Source: CAVPXC01 sp963709505
GTDB lineage: Bacteria; Chloroflexota; Anaerolineae; JAAEKA01
Assembly: GCA_963709505.1 (NCBI GenBank)
Contig: CAVPXC010000011.1
Span: 151,608-215,607 of the forward strand
DNA length: 64,000 nucleotides
Direction of reading: 5' to 3'
Part shown: one piece after another, positions 55,459 through 64,000 of the stretch
How positions within the stretch are numbered: position 1 is the stretch's first letter
Layout: every line of letters begins with the position of its first letter
Notes under the pieces: model-generated
What the model was told of the DNA's origin: nothing
The model's input: the letters and a program-made list of their open reading frames with translations, nothing else
Databases searched by the model: none
Program-made: the position numbers and the translations under genes

Positions 55459-57004
55459 GCTTGCGGGGCGGAACTGGCAGACCGCCGGCACCCCGGATCG
55501 TTTGGCGCTCAGAACGTATAGGTAGATCGTGGAGGACGGCGCTACTTCGAGAACATCCCTTGGGATCGCTAGAACGTGAAGCCGATCCGGCTCCACGCTG
55601 AACGGACTCGGCGTTCTGCACCTGCCATCGCAGCGTCGCGCTGATCCCCGGGCGAAGCCACGGTGGGGTGGATGCCACGAAGTCCATGATCTCCGGTGGC
55701 GTCTGCTTCTGACGCCACTTGCGGTTGGACGTGAGGATGGGGTTGATGAACGTGTCGTGCGTCAGCTCGTACCACACTCCGCCGGCAGCGCGGATCGCGG
55801 CGAACCAGGAACTTCTTCTCCAGGAGGCTTACGACTGTCGTTCGGCAGCTCGCCGGTGTGATCGCCAACCTGGAGGACAAAGCCGCGGGTGCCCACTTCG
55901 GTGATCTAACTGGGTGGCAAACCAGTTGCGCAGCTGGCCTTCAGGATACGTGCAAGCCAGGAGTAGCCAGCACGTCCTTGATCACCTGATCGTAGTAGTC
56001 GGCAAGCGCCAGCTCCACGTTACCGGCCTCATCCAGGTCGGATATGCGCTGATGGCGTCCGATCGAGCTGCCTGCTATTGAGTTGCTCCCACAGCTGGTA
56101 GCAGACCACCTGCAGCTGCACCGGCTCGACGTACTGGCCCGGCGACGGTGGCCTCTTCCCCGAGGACAGTGCACCTGACGCAGTCGTCTTGCACAGCGTC
56201 TCGGCCACGCCGGGTCCGCAAAGGGCCGGCCGCCCAGCTCCGCGCCGGCTGGCGGATCGCCTCCAGGGCGGCGTCCACGCCCATGCGCTCCATGTAGAAG
56301 CGGGCGCGCAGGCGGTTGAACAGCAGCGGCGTGTAGGGATCCAGGCTGGCGACGTAGTCCTCGCGCAGGGTCAGCACGACCCACAGGTTGGGGTCGTCCA
56401 GCAGGGCCTGGTTGAGCTGGCGGAAGAACTCCTCCCGCTCCTGCCAGCGGTCGGGGTGGGCCGTGATGATCTCCTCGAACTGGTCGATCACCAGGACGAA
56501 GCGCGGGCCAGGTCCGGCCACCGGTTCCGTGGCGACGACCGGCCGGTCGACGGCCAGGTCCGGCTTGTAGACCCAGCGCAGGCTGTGCTGGCCATCCTTG
56601 TCGACGACGGTCTCGCGCACCAGCCGGGCCAGGAACTCGCTCAAAGTGACCTGTGCGAATTGCCCTGCGTCTGCCTCGCCCTGGTCCAGGCTGGCCATCA
56701 GGTTGAAGGTGTAGATGTTGGCGACGAAGTCCACGCCGGCCGGCAGCTCCCCGGACACCCGGCCCACCGGCAGGACCTGGAAGCCCTCCTCGTCGCGCAG
56801 CCGCGGGAGCACGCGGGTGTTGATCAGCGAGCTTTTGCCCGCGCCCGACTGGGCGTAGAACAGCAGCAGCCGAGCGGACACGATCCGCGCGGTCAGGTCG
56901 CGCGCCTCCCGCTCGCGGCCGAAGAACAGGTGGCCTTGCGCCTCGACGAAGGTGCGCGGCCCGACGTAGGGGTTTTCGATGCGATCGGCGGATGGCTGGC
57001 TCAT
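55455..57004 (-). CDS. nSTAND1-type ATPase with C-terminal Ig-like domain (STAND-B), frameshifted
   Basis: MSQPSADRIENPYVGPRTF at 57004, HLFFGREREARDL, Walker A FYAQSGAGKSSLINTRVLP, Walker B RFVLVIDQFEEIITAHPDRW, LTLREDYVASLDPYTPLL, YVEPVQLQVVCYQLWEQL and GGVWYELTHDTFINPI. After the STAND core come about 60 residues resembling an Ig/PKD-like sandwich (GISATLRWQVQNAESVQVEP..., VAPSSTIYLYVLSA) instead of the TM anchor of STAND-A. The first 300 residues are in one clean frame; the rest has several shifts. GAGGT RBS. The stop overlaps SIR2-A by 4 bp. Confidence 0.8.
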
Positions 57005-57016
57005 GGCAGGACCTCG

Positions 57017-58039
57017 CTATGCCTGTCGCAGCTCGCGCTGTGCGTACTCCTCGAAGCTGCCCCAGAAGACCTGGAACTTGGCCTCGCGTTTCGACGTAGT
57101 CCTCCAGAATAGGCCCGCTGCTCGTCCGGTTGTCCGGCAACTGGATCTCACAAACGCCCGCGATCCTTAGCCTTGCCGCTGCGCTTGATCAGCCCGGCGT
57201 AGATGACCCGGAAGGCCCAGCTATCGAGGCTGAAGCCCAGCACGATCAAGTCGTTGGAGAAGGTCTTGCGCACCAGCGCGGGCACGTAGTCGGCCGACTG
57301 GTAGTCCCTGGCCCTGGCAGAGGTTGCCCAGGTAGTCCAGGAAGTCGTCCTCGGTGAGCACCAGCGAGTCCAGGTAGCGGTCCAGGCCCAGCAGATGGTA
57401 GACGAGCGGCTTGTGGTCGTTGGGCCGATAGCGTGTCGTCGATGGTCGTAGGGATGGTGTCGGTCAGCGTCATTGGTCCAGCGGCAGACCTCGGTGCGCG
57501 GGTCTTTGCCTGCCCGGCGTAAAGCGTCCTCGAGGAAGGTGAAGGGGCTGGTGGTCAGGAGGGTCTTGAAGGGCAAGTTCGGCCAGGATCAGCAGAGGGT
57601 CGTCGTGGCCGGCGAAAGCGGGGATAACCCAGGAGATTGGCGAACTCCGAGGCCGCAGATCCGGTCGATCTGGGCCGCAGCCTCGTCGAGCGTATCTTGG
57701 GTCCAGGCCTTCGGACTTGGCCAGGCGATAGAGGTGGTTCTTGACGAAGTTCAGATAGTCGAACCTGAGGGTCTGGTCGGTCAGCGGCTGTGGGCCGCAC
57801 GGCCGGTGCTTGTAGTACTTGACCAGGCTGACCAGATTGTCGGCTGTTTGGTCGAACTCGGGATACTTGACATAGCGGGCGAAGCTGTCCAGGAACGACT
57901 TGGTATCCGCCTATCACCTGGGTCGAGGATCGCCTCGGTCGCTGATGATGGGAACCACCAGCCCGGCGCGCAGGCGATCGTGAAAGCTCAATTGCTCCAG
58001 ATTGGCTACTGAACTGCCTTCGTCTTCGATCAGCGGCAT
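57017..58039 (-). CDS. SIR2-like protein (SIR2-B), partner of STAND-B, frameshifted
   Basis: First gene of the four-gene set. MPLIEDEGSSVANLEQLSFH with DRLRAGLVVPIIS; then KSFLDSFARYVKYPEFDQTA, RFDYLNFVKNHLYRLAKSEG, FKTLLTTSPFTFLEDALRRA with GKDPRTEVCRW, and YVPALVRKTFSNDLIVLGFS with LDSWAFRVIYAGLIKRSGK; tail CEIQLPDNRTSSGPILEDYV, FQVFWGSFEEYAQREL. The TTSPFTFLEDAL...EVCRW stretch matches SIR2-like NADase/deacylase proteins. RBS GAGAGGT. At least three frame changes. Ends 12 bp before STAND-B. Confidence 0.75.
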
Positions 58040-58148
58040 GGTCAGTTACCTCTCAGATTGCCAGACGCTTTGCCTGTCGACCTGCACTTCCATTTAACAT
58101 ATTATACCACATTTTACCGGACGCGCGCGGTGAGGTTGGTGGAAATCC

Positions 58149-58196
58149 GGGATAACACACCGCCGATCAGCTGGCTGATCGGCGGTGTGTTATCCC
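58149..58196. terminator. Perfect 23-bp palindrome between the GH-like and SIR2-B genes
   Basis: GGGATAACACACCGCCGATC plus AGC (58149-58171) and its exact complement (58174-58196) are separated only by TG. It is an extremely stable hairpin, but neither strand carries a T-run. It lies after the GH-like gene stop and before the SIR2-B promoter region, so it may end one transcript or act as a mobile/REP-like palindrome. Confidence 0.6.
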
Positions 58197-58236
58197 CAAC
58201 TCGCAGCGCTACGGCCCGACCGCCAGGCCGCCTTCG

Positions 58237-60313
58237 CTACCACGCTGCATGCTTGACATCGTTCGGACTGTCAGTGCGCACGAAGACAACGCCCCTTGCG
58301 AAGCCTTGCAGCCGCAGACCGTTTGTCTCGAACTCGTCAGTCACCGGTGCGCCCAGGTCATGCCCGCGGGCGTAGCCCAGCAGCACCGAAGCCGGGCTGT
58401 ACGCCACGCCGTGCTTGGCCCAGGCGGCCCGTCGCACCGCCTCCAGGACCAACTCCTCAGTGGGGCCGGCGAGATCCTCCCGCTTGACCGCTTGCCAGAC
58501 GACGAAGAAGGACACGTGCCATTTGCCCGGCATGCCGCCGCCCACCACCACCTCGGACGGTCCGACCGGGCACCAGCACCACGGCCCTGGTCCTTTCGCA
58601 GGGTCGTAGTTGCTGCCAGACGATATTGGAATGTTGGCCCAGCCGGAGTTCTGCTTGGTCGTTTGCATCGCGTACTGGCGATAGGTGGGGTCGCCCAGCT
58701 TATCGAAACCGTCGGACCAGTACATGATCCCCTTTTCCTTCATCGGCTCGCCGTCCAGGCCCAGGACCAGGGCAAAGAGATGGTGATCGGCGCCGGCGTC
58801 GTCGAAGTAATCCGCCGCGCCCCACGGCTTCAGATAGCGCTCGCGAGCCCATGCGGTCACAGAGCCCGGGATGTTGGGCGATAGGCTCCCAGGAGCCGTC
58901 GCGAGTCGTGAAGATGTCCTTGACCACGTAGACGATGTCGCCTTCGGGTGCATCCGGGCGTTCGGCCAGGCCCTTGACCGTGATCTTGAAATCGCGCGCC
59001 GCATCGCTGATCATGCGTTGATCCACGCTGCGCACGTCGGCCGAGCGATGTTCCACGAAGTCGACTTCGGATGCTCGGGGCGCCTTGACTTTGCGCTGGC
59101 GGGCGGCCTTGGGTCCTCTGAAGTCGACGTTGTCCCAGTCCCCCACCTTGGCGAAATAGACCCGCGCCTGGCCGGTCTGGAGGTTGTCCCCGCGTTGGGC
59201 GCGGTACATGACGCCATCGAACTCGGCGTCGAACTCGTTGGTGCTGGGAAAGAAGCCCTCGGCGATCATACGCTTTTGCAGGGCGGCCTTGGCGTTCAGT
59301 TGGACCAGGCTTTGCGATGAAGCGGCGGCCAACAGGGCCGCGCGCAGTTCCTGGCCCGACGCTGGGTGATTTCAGGATGTCCGCGATCGAGGCATTCTCA
59401 GGAACCTCCTCGGCGCCTGGCCTCCGGTGAGGCCGCCAGCGACGCGAACTTCCGGAAGGAGTCGTAGGAGCCCTTGCGGTTTCCCTGGTCGTCCACCAGG
59501 CCAAACTGGCCGACCATGCCGTCGGACCAGCAGAACCAGAAGGCAAAGGGCGCCTTTTCAGGCAGGCTCTTGTTCAGGGTTTGGAAGGTCCGCTCGGGGA
59601 ACTCGCCTTGGTCGAACAGTCGTGCCCATCTCGGTGATCCAGATGGGCAGGCGCGCCGACTTGGAATACTCCTCGAGCAGCAGATCGAGGCGACCAAAGC
59701 CCCAGTCGGCCCTGGGCCAGTTGGGCTCAGGCCGTCTGCCGTAGGGATGAACTCCCACTGCGTCTGCGAAGATCCGGCGGTCGGACGTGGCATCGCGGAC
59801 CCCGTCCAACCAGCCAGGCTGGCCTGCGGCCAGGCCGCCGGTGACCACCGTTGCCGCGCTTACAGCTTTGATGGCCTCGTAGCACGACTTAAGCATGCGT
59901 CCGAACACCCGCGGTTCGATGGTTGGATCGTAGCCGGGATGGGGAGCAAGATAGTCGGGCTCGTTCCAGACCTGATAGGCGCGCACGGCGCCGCCATAGT
60001 GTTGGGCGATCTGCCCGCAGCGGGCTGCAAAGCGTTGGATGTAGGCATCCCAGTCCGCGTCAGAGGCGTGCCGGTCGGGTCTGCCTTGCAGCGTTTCGTA
60101 GCTGAGGATCATGAGGATGCGAATCCCGGCCTGGGCCAGATGCTCCACAACCTGGTCGTAGAACGCAAACTGCGCCGGCGTTGAGCCCGTGGTGTCATCT
60201 TTGAAGGTAAAGCGCACCCACTCCGCGCCGAGTTCCTTCAGCTCTTGGCCGGTTGGCCGGCCTTTTAGGTTTTTCGGGTCGATGTTTATACCGCAACGGA
60301 TATTTCTCGTCAT
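58237..60313 (-). CDS. Glycosidase-like TIM barrel protein with two C-terminal modules, frameshifted
   Basis: Start MTRNIRCGINIDPKNLKG at 60313. The first 250 residues are a clan-A glycoside-hydrolase-like barrel with acid/base Glu in YQVWNEPDYL and nucleophile Glu in IWITEMGTTV. After frame changes come FWFCWSDGMVGQFGLVD, a ~65-residue module (LVQLNAKAALQKRMIAEGFF ... FDGVMYRAQRG ... VYFAKVGDW), then a larger beta-rich part (GAADYFDDAGADHHLFALVL, VVVGGGMPGKWHVSFFVVWQ, LGAPVTDEFETNGLRLQGFA) to 58237. Total about 690 residues; at least four shifts. No signal peptide, so a cytoplasmic location is likely. Substrate unknown. Confidence 0.7.
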
Positions 60314-60356
60314 GTTGGCACCTGTTTCCGTGATGGCTCTGCTTTGAGATTAATCG

Positions 60357-60417
60357 TTCGTAGTCGCGACTTTAGTCGCCTCCGGTCGCTCGAACGGCTG
60401 AAGCCGTTACCTACGAA
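60357..60417. repeat. TTCGTAG...CTACGAA dispersed palindromic element
   Basis: About 61 bp with 7-bp terminal inverted repeats TTCGTAG/CTACGAA and internal palindromes TCGCGACTTTAGTCGC and CGGCTGAAGCCG. It sits between the two GH-like genes. Only one copy is in the window. Confidence 0.6.
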
Positions 60418-60434
60418 ATCCCCGCGTGTTGCAG

Positions 60435-61594
60435 TCAAGCAGATACGAAGCTCACTTCGTCCGGCCGGTCCGCGCGTGCACAGTACACGCGCACGGCGTT
60501 GCTCTTGGGATCCTGGGCGCGCTGCGCCCGAAAAGCGATGGCTCGCACCTTGACGCCGAACTCCGGCGACGTAGCGGCGAAGCCATCCGCCACGATTCGC
60601 CGCAGCAGAGAGCTGGCTCCCGCGTAGTCGACCAGTGGTCGGGCAAGCTCGTTGCGGAAGAGCGCCTCGCGAAGATCATCGGCCGGTTTGTCTGGTCCGA
60701 TCTTGTCTTCAACGATGGAAACTCCACCGATTTGCCCTTCGGCGCGGGCCACGAAGTGCGTGCAAGCTCCCAGGCCGGCTCTCCGTTGATGTCAAAGTCC
60801 GCCCAGTCTGCGTTGCTGCCCAACGAATACAGGCAGGCGCCCAGGCAGTTGCCTTGTTCGGCGAGAAACTCGGCGGCCTGGCGCAGGTCGCTGGCGTAGG
60901 CGCGGGGATCGCCGCTGTAGCCAGTTCTCCAGCCTTTGCGCAGGCCTTGCTCGTGGATGCCCATGTCGCATCCGTACTCGCCGTAGACGTACGGCATGGC
61001 TTGCACGTCCGCAGGCAGGTTGGGGCGGACGACCCGCTCGAAGCGTTGCAGGTACCATTCTCGGAAGGGCAGGAAGATCTGCGGCGCTCCATAGGCGTGG
61101 AGCAACAGCACGGCGTTGTGTTTCATGCCATGCCTCATGGCCGGCACGAACGCGTTCCAGGCAGCGCCGTCATCGTTGACCGGCGCCTCCGGCCGGCCCA
61201 CCGAAAAGGCGCCGATAGCCGCTCTCCGCCCGTCCTGGGCCAGCAGGTCGATGTAGCGCATGCTGAACAGGGCCAGCTTGTTGATGTCGACGGGGCTGGC
61301 CTGGGCGACCTCGTTGTTGAACTGCCAGACGTCGATCGCGGGATTGCGCTGGGCCGCTTCTCGAATGATCCCGGCTGCCCAGCCGGCAGCATCGTCGGGG
61401 TCGTTGAGGATCCGGTGTTCGATCTCGCTATCCTCCCGGTAAACGCGTCCGATCAGGAAGGTACCGGGCGACCAGGTCTTGAATTCCTTCGCTGCATTTT
61501 CCGATGGGTCAAGCAGCAGCGCAGCGCGCGGCTGCCAGCTCCTGATCAAGCCCTCGTAGTTGCCGATCCCAAAGATGATGTGTGGTCCGATCAT
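60435..61594 (-). CDS. Second glycosidase-like TIM barrel protein sharing a C-terminal module, frameshifted
   Basis: MIGPHIIFGIGNYEGLIRSW at 61594 behind AAGGAGGAACC. The barrel part has the probable acid/base Glu in VWQFNNEVAQAS and nucleophile Glu in YVYGEYGCDMG, with LHAYGAPQIFLPF between. The frame changes near 60690 and the tail (LVDYAGASSLLRRIVADGFA, TSPEFGVKVRAIAFRAQR, NAVRVYCARADRPDEVSF) aligns with the 65-residue module of the neighbouring protein. About 385 residues. Function unknown; probably acts with the 58237-60313 protein. Confidence 0.7.
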
Positions 61595-61912
61595 GTGTGG
61601 TTCCTCCTTGCCAGTTGGAGTACTGTTCCCATAACAGGCGACCATCGCCCCCCGGAGATGTGACCCGGGACGATAGGATGCGCCTGATTTTGCACGCACT
61701 CACTATGTTAAACGGATTTTCTTCACGGATTCTCCCTCTGTTCGCCAAAATTCCTCAAACTGATTGGCTGGTTCAGCGGGCAGCACGACCGTTTCTCGAT
61801 TGTCGATACGACGATCGGCGGCGTTTTCGCATAGCCGCAGGCATTTTACGTGCGCAGGAAGCCCGTAGGTTCTTCCATTTCATAGCCCGATGCGTTTTAC
61901 GGTTGGTCGGCG
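61595..61912. other. Intergenic region of about 320 bp
   Basis: AT-richer than its surroundings and without a convincing frame. On the minus strand it must hold the promoter of the GH-like gene at 61594; TTTAACATAGT near 61700 and TTGAGGAATTTTGG near 61755 are the best -10-like and -35-like pieces but are badly spaced. I see nothing else identifiable. Confidence 0.4.
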
Positions 61913-62198
61913 TTATTCCAGCCCATACCGCCGCCGCTCTTCCGGTGTTAGCAGCGGCGGGTCGCGCTGGATCAGGCGCTTGGCTTCGTCAAGGAGTACT
62001 TCGATGTCCGCGTCCGAGTCCGCATAGTAGCGTGTGGAACGCCTCGTGCCCGAACAGGACCAGGTCGAACATGGCGCTGTGGCTCAGGATAGGCAATGCG
62101 TTGCCTGCGCGCACTCGCTGGTTGATGCTTGAGGCTGGCTGGACGTCGTCGATTCTTCGTCGTCCCAGATCGGCATGGTTGAGAGCTCGTCTGCGCAT
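61913..62198 (-). CDS. Small protein between CHAT-SUMF1 and GH-like genes, one frameshift
   Basis: About 94 residues. MRRRALNHADLGRRRIDDVQ, PILSHSAMFDLVLFGHEAFH, then, after a one-base shift near 62035, YYADSDADIEVLLDEAKRLI and LLTPEERRRYGLE. Polar, helical C-terminus; no TM. The start lies 38 bp after the CHAT-SUMF1 stop, so it is probably in the same transcript. No family recognised. Confidence 0.45.
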
Positions 62199-62235
62199 GG
62201 CCCGCCAGCTGTTACCGCTAAGGGCCAAGGGCGGC

Positions 62236-64000
62236 CTAAACTGACATCGCGACCCGAAAGCCGCGCCAGGGGACTCTGCTATCCGGCGCGGCATGGCCGC
62301 GCAGCGTGGTGCGCGTGTCGGCTGGAGTTGATTTGAATGAGCCGCCCCGCTGCACCAGCCGCGCCTGGGGCGGGAGTTCTTGCGGATCGCCGATCTCCCG
62401 GCCGTCGAGCGGGTCATACGGGTAGCCGAAATCAGGCTGCTGCGGCCGGCTGCCCCATAGGCTGCGCGTCCACTCTTGCACGTTGCCCAGCATGTCCTGG
62501 CAGCCATACGCGCTGGCGCCTGCCGGATGGCTCGTCACCGGCGTGGTGTCGCGGCCTTCGACGTTGCACCGCTGCTCCTGCCATTCGTCGCCCCAGGGGT
62601 AAAGATGGCCGTCGGGCCCGCGCGCCGCCTTCTCCCATTCGGCCTCGGTGGGCAGGCGGTAGCCGCGGCCGGTCCGGTTGCTCAGCCAGACGCAGTAGGC
62701 CATGGCGTCGTGCCAACTCACGCCGGTCACGGGATGGTCGAGCTTGCCGGCCGGCGGCTCGCGCAGGAACAAGCCGGCGTCCTTGGGCACGTCCTGGTCT
62801 TTCTTGTCCTTGACGAACGCGGCGTACTCGCGGACGGTCACAGGGTACTTGCCGATGCGATAGGCGGGCAAGGTCACCTGGTGCTGCGGCGTCTCGTGGT
62901 CGGGGATGCCCTCGCCAGGCGCACTGCCCATCAGGAACGGGCCGGCGCGCACGTAGACCGTCTCCGGCTCGAACGGCTCGCGCGGGATGACCGGGAGCGC
63001 GTTGGGGCTGGCGGGCTCCCAAAGATGTCCGCTCTTGAGGTTGGTGAACAGGACCGGCATCCACCAGTCGGGACGATCACGCACTTCGCCGCGCGCGATG
63101 GCCACGGCGCGATCGGCGAGGCCATCCTGGCGCAGCTCGCGGAAGAAGGCGGGTATGAAGCTCGCGGCGGTCTGCATGGTGACATTGCCCTGCATCGCGA
63201 TCACCGCAGGGACGCCGGCCTGGCCAGGCGCGGGCCGGCGGCCAAAGCGCCACTGTCAAGGGAGGTACGCTCGGCCTGTCCCGTGCCGCCGCTCTGGCAG
63301 GAGGCGAGTACGGCGAGGCGGGGACGATTCTCCAGCTCGCCGATGCGGGTGACGAGCTCGCGTCCGGACACCCGATCGGCAGTGCCGTCTTGCTTCTCCA
63401 GGAAGAGCCATGGCTCGCCGCGGGCCAACACACCGTGGGCGACGAGGAAGAGGATGTCGCAACCGTCGCGCAGGGATTTGACGATGTTGTTCAGCGTGGC
63501 TTGGCCCCGCGTCGCGCTCGACTGCGGGAATGTCCCCCAAGCCGTGTGGCCGCGGTCAAGCTCTTCCGCCTGATTGACCGGCGCCAGGCTGAACTGAGCG
63601 ACATCGGAGGGATCGGCCACGACGACGAGCGCACGGATGTCGGATGCGGAGCGGGGGTTTACGGGGCGAAAGTCGAGGCTATAGAGAAAACGGGAAAAGG
63701 TCAGGTTAGGCCCGGTTAACAAAGGTGCGGCCGCGCCTGAGAGGCGCAGCGTCTCCCAACGGAGGTCGTGGAGCCTGGCCGCATCCCGGTCGATCCCCAG
63801 CCGGATGTGCAGCCTGGCGTCCTGGCCCTGGGCGACGGCGAGGGCCTTGTGGAAGAAATCCGACACGGTTGGGTCGGCCAGCAGTTGCGAAGCCAGGTAC
63901 TGGCCATCGGAGGCGGGATCCAGGCCGCGGGCGAGGGGCTCAGGTAGTCGCGATCAGCGCTGTGGTCTCGCTCCGGACTCCGTTTCGCTGCCGGCGGCCG
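62236..64000 (-). CDS. CHAT protease fused to SUMF1 (FGE-sulfatase) domain, partial
   Basis: Runs off the right edge (5' end missing). CHAT domain: RLHIRLGIDRDAARLHDLRW, SRFLYSLDFRP, catalytic His in ILFLVAHGVLARG and Cys in LAVLASCQSGG, ending FFRELRQDGLADRAVAIARG. A frame change near 63230 joins it to the C-terminal SUMF1 domain: VYVRAGPFLMGSAPGEGIPD, YRLPTEAEWEKAARG, LYPWGDEW, GNVQEWTRSLWG and RGFRVAMSV. The cysteine pair required for formylglycine generation is absent (SFKSTPADTRTTLRGH), so this domain is probably a binding module. CHAT proteases are caspase-like effectors of bacterial conflict systems. Confidence 0.85.

Noticed and set aside
56189..57112. 307-codon plus-strand open frame
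   Set aside because: Directly opposite the best-preserved part of STAND-B (Walker A and B), so a shadow.

Overview
The window is GC-rich bacterial DNA that most resembles a Chloroflexota genome (Anaerolineae/Caldilineae type). That placement is inferred from gene content: sugar ABC operons with many TIM-barrel epimerases, a PspC homologue, a NERD-like two-TM protein, tandem STAND ATPases and abundant palindromic intergenic repeats. No rRNA or tRNA is visible to confirm it. Roughly thirty or more conserved genes change reading frame once or several times while the protein stays recognisable on both sides. This looks mostly like residual indel error in the assembly, so I give one span per gene and say where the frame changes.

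Layout. 1-2150: an IS607-type element with a decayed serine recombinase, an intact TnpB and a possible small RNA. 2208-8292 (minus): tryptophanase, homoserine dehydrogenase, a GAF/PP2C (RsbU-type) phosphatase and queG; queG is interrupted by two blocks of repeats. 8490-13119 (minus): a tight operon degV-plsX-fabF-NERD-like membrane protein. 13457-24491 (plus): PspC, class V aminotransferase, a C39-like cysteine protease, acyl-CoA synthetase, Rpn-type nuclease, acyl-CoA dehydrogenase, AMMECR1, ArnT-like glycosyltransferase and a coiled-coil protein.

24687-48355 (plus) is a large carbohydrate/hydroxy-acid catabolic island. It holds a GntR regulator behind a consensus promoter, a five-gene sugar ABC transporter with two ATPases, four AP-endonuclease-type epimerases, a Gfo/Idh/MocA dehydrogenase, xylose isomerase plus a divergent paralogue, xylulokinase, a FAD/Fe-S hydroxy-acid dehydrogenase pair, a Tm-1-like protein, a creatininase-family protein and a LarA-family racemase. 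Together these suggest uptake, isomerisation, oxidation and phosphorylation of an uncommon sugar, polyol or sugar acid.

48467-52753 is mixed housekeeping: EFR1 ferredoxin-flavodoxin, a radical-SAM gene lacking its core, a TauE-type permease, heme A synthase and gamma-carbonic anhydrase. 52907-64000 (minus) is the most interesting part, a conflict-type island. It contains two tandem bicistrons, each a SIR2-like protein followed by an nSTAND ATPase and joined by 4-bp overlaps; two glycosidase-like proteins sharing a C-terminal module; a small ORF; and a CHAT protease-SUMF1 fusion running off the right edge. This resembles NTP-dependent immune or conflict systems (Avs5-like SIR2 plus STAND, CHAT effectors) in an arrangement I do not recognise.

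Several families of short palindromic or tandem repeats punctuate the window between genes, supply the stop codons of two genes and invade queG.
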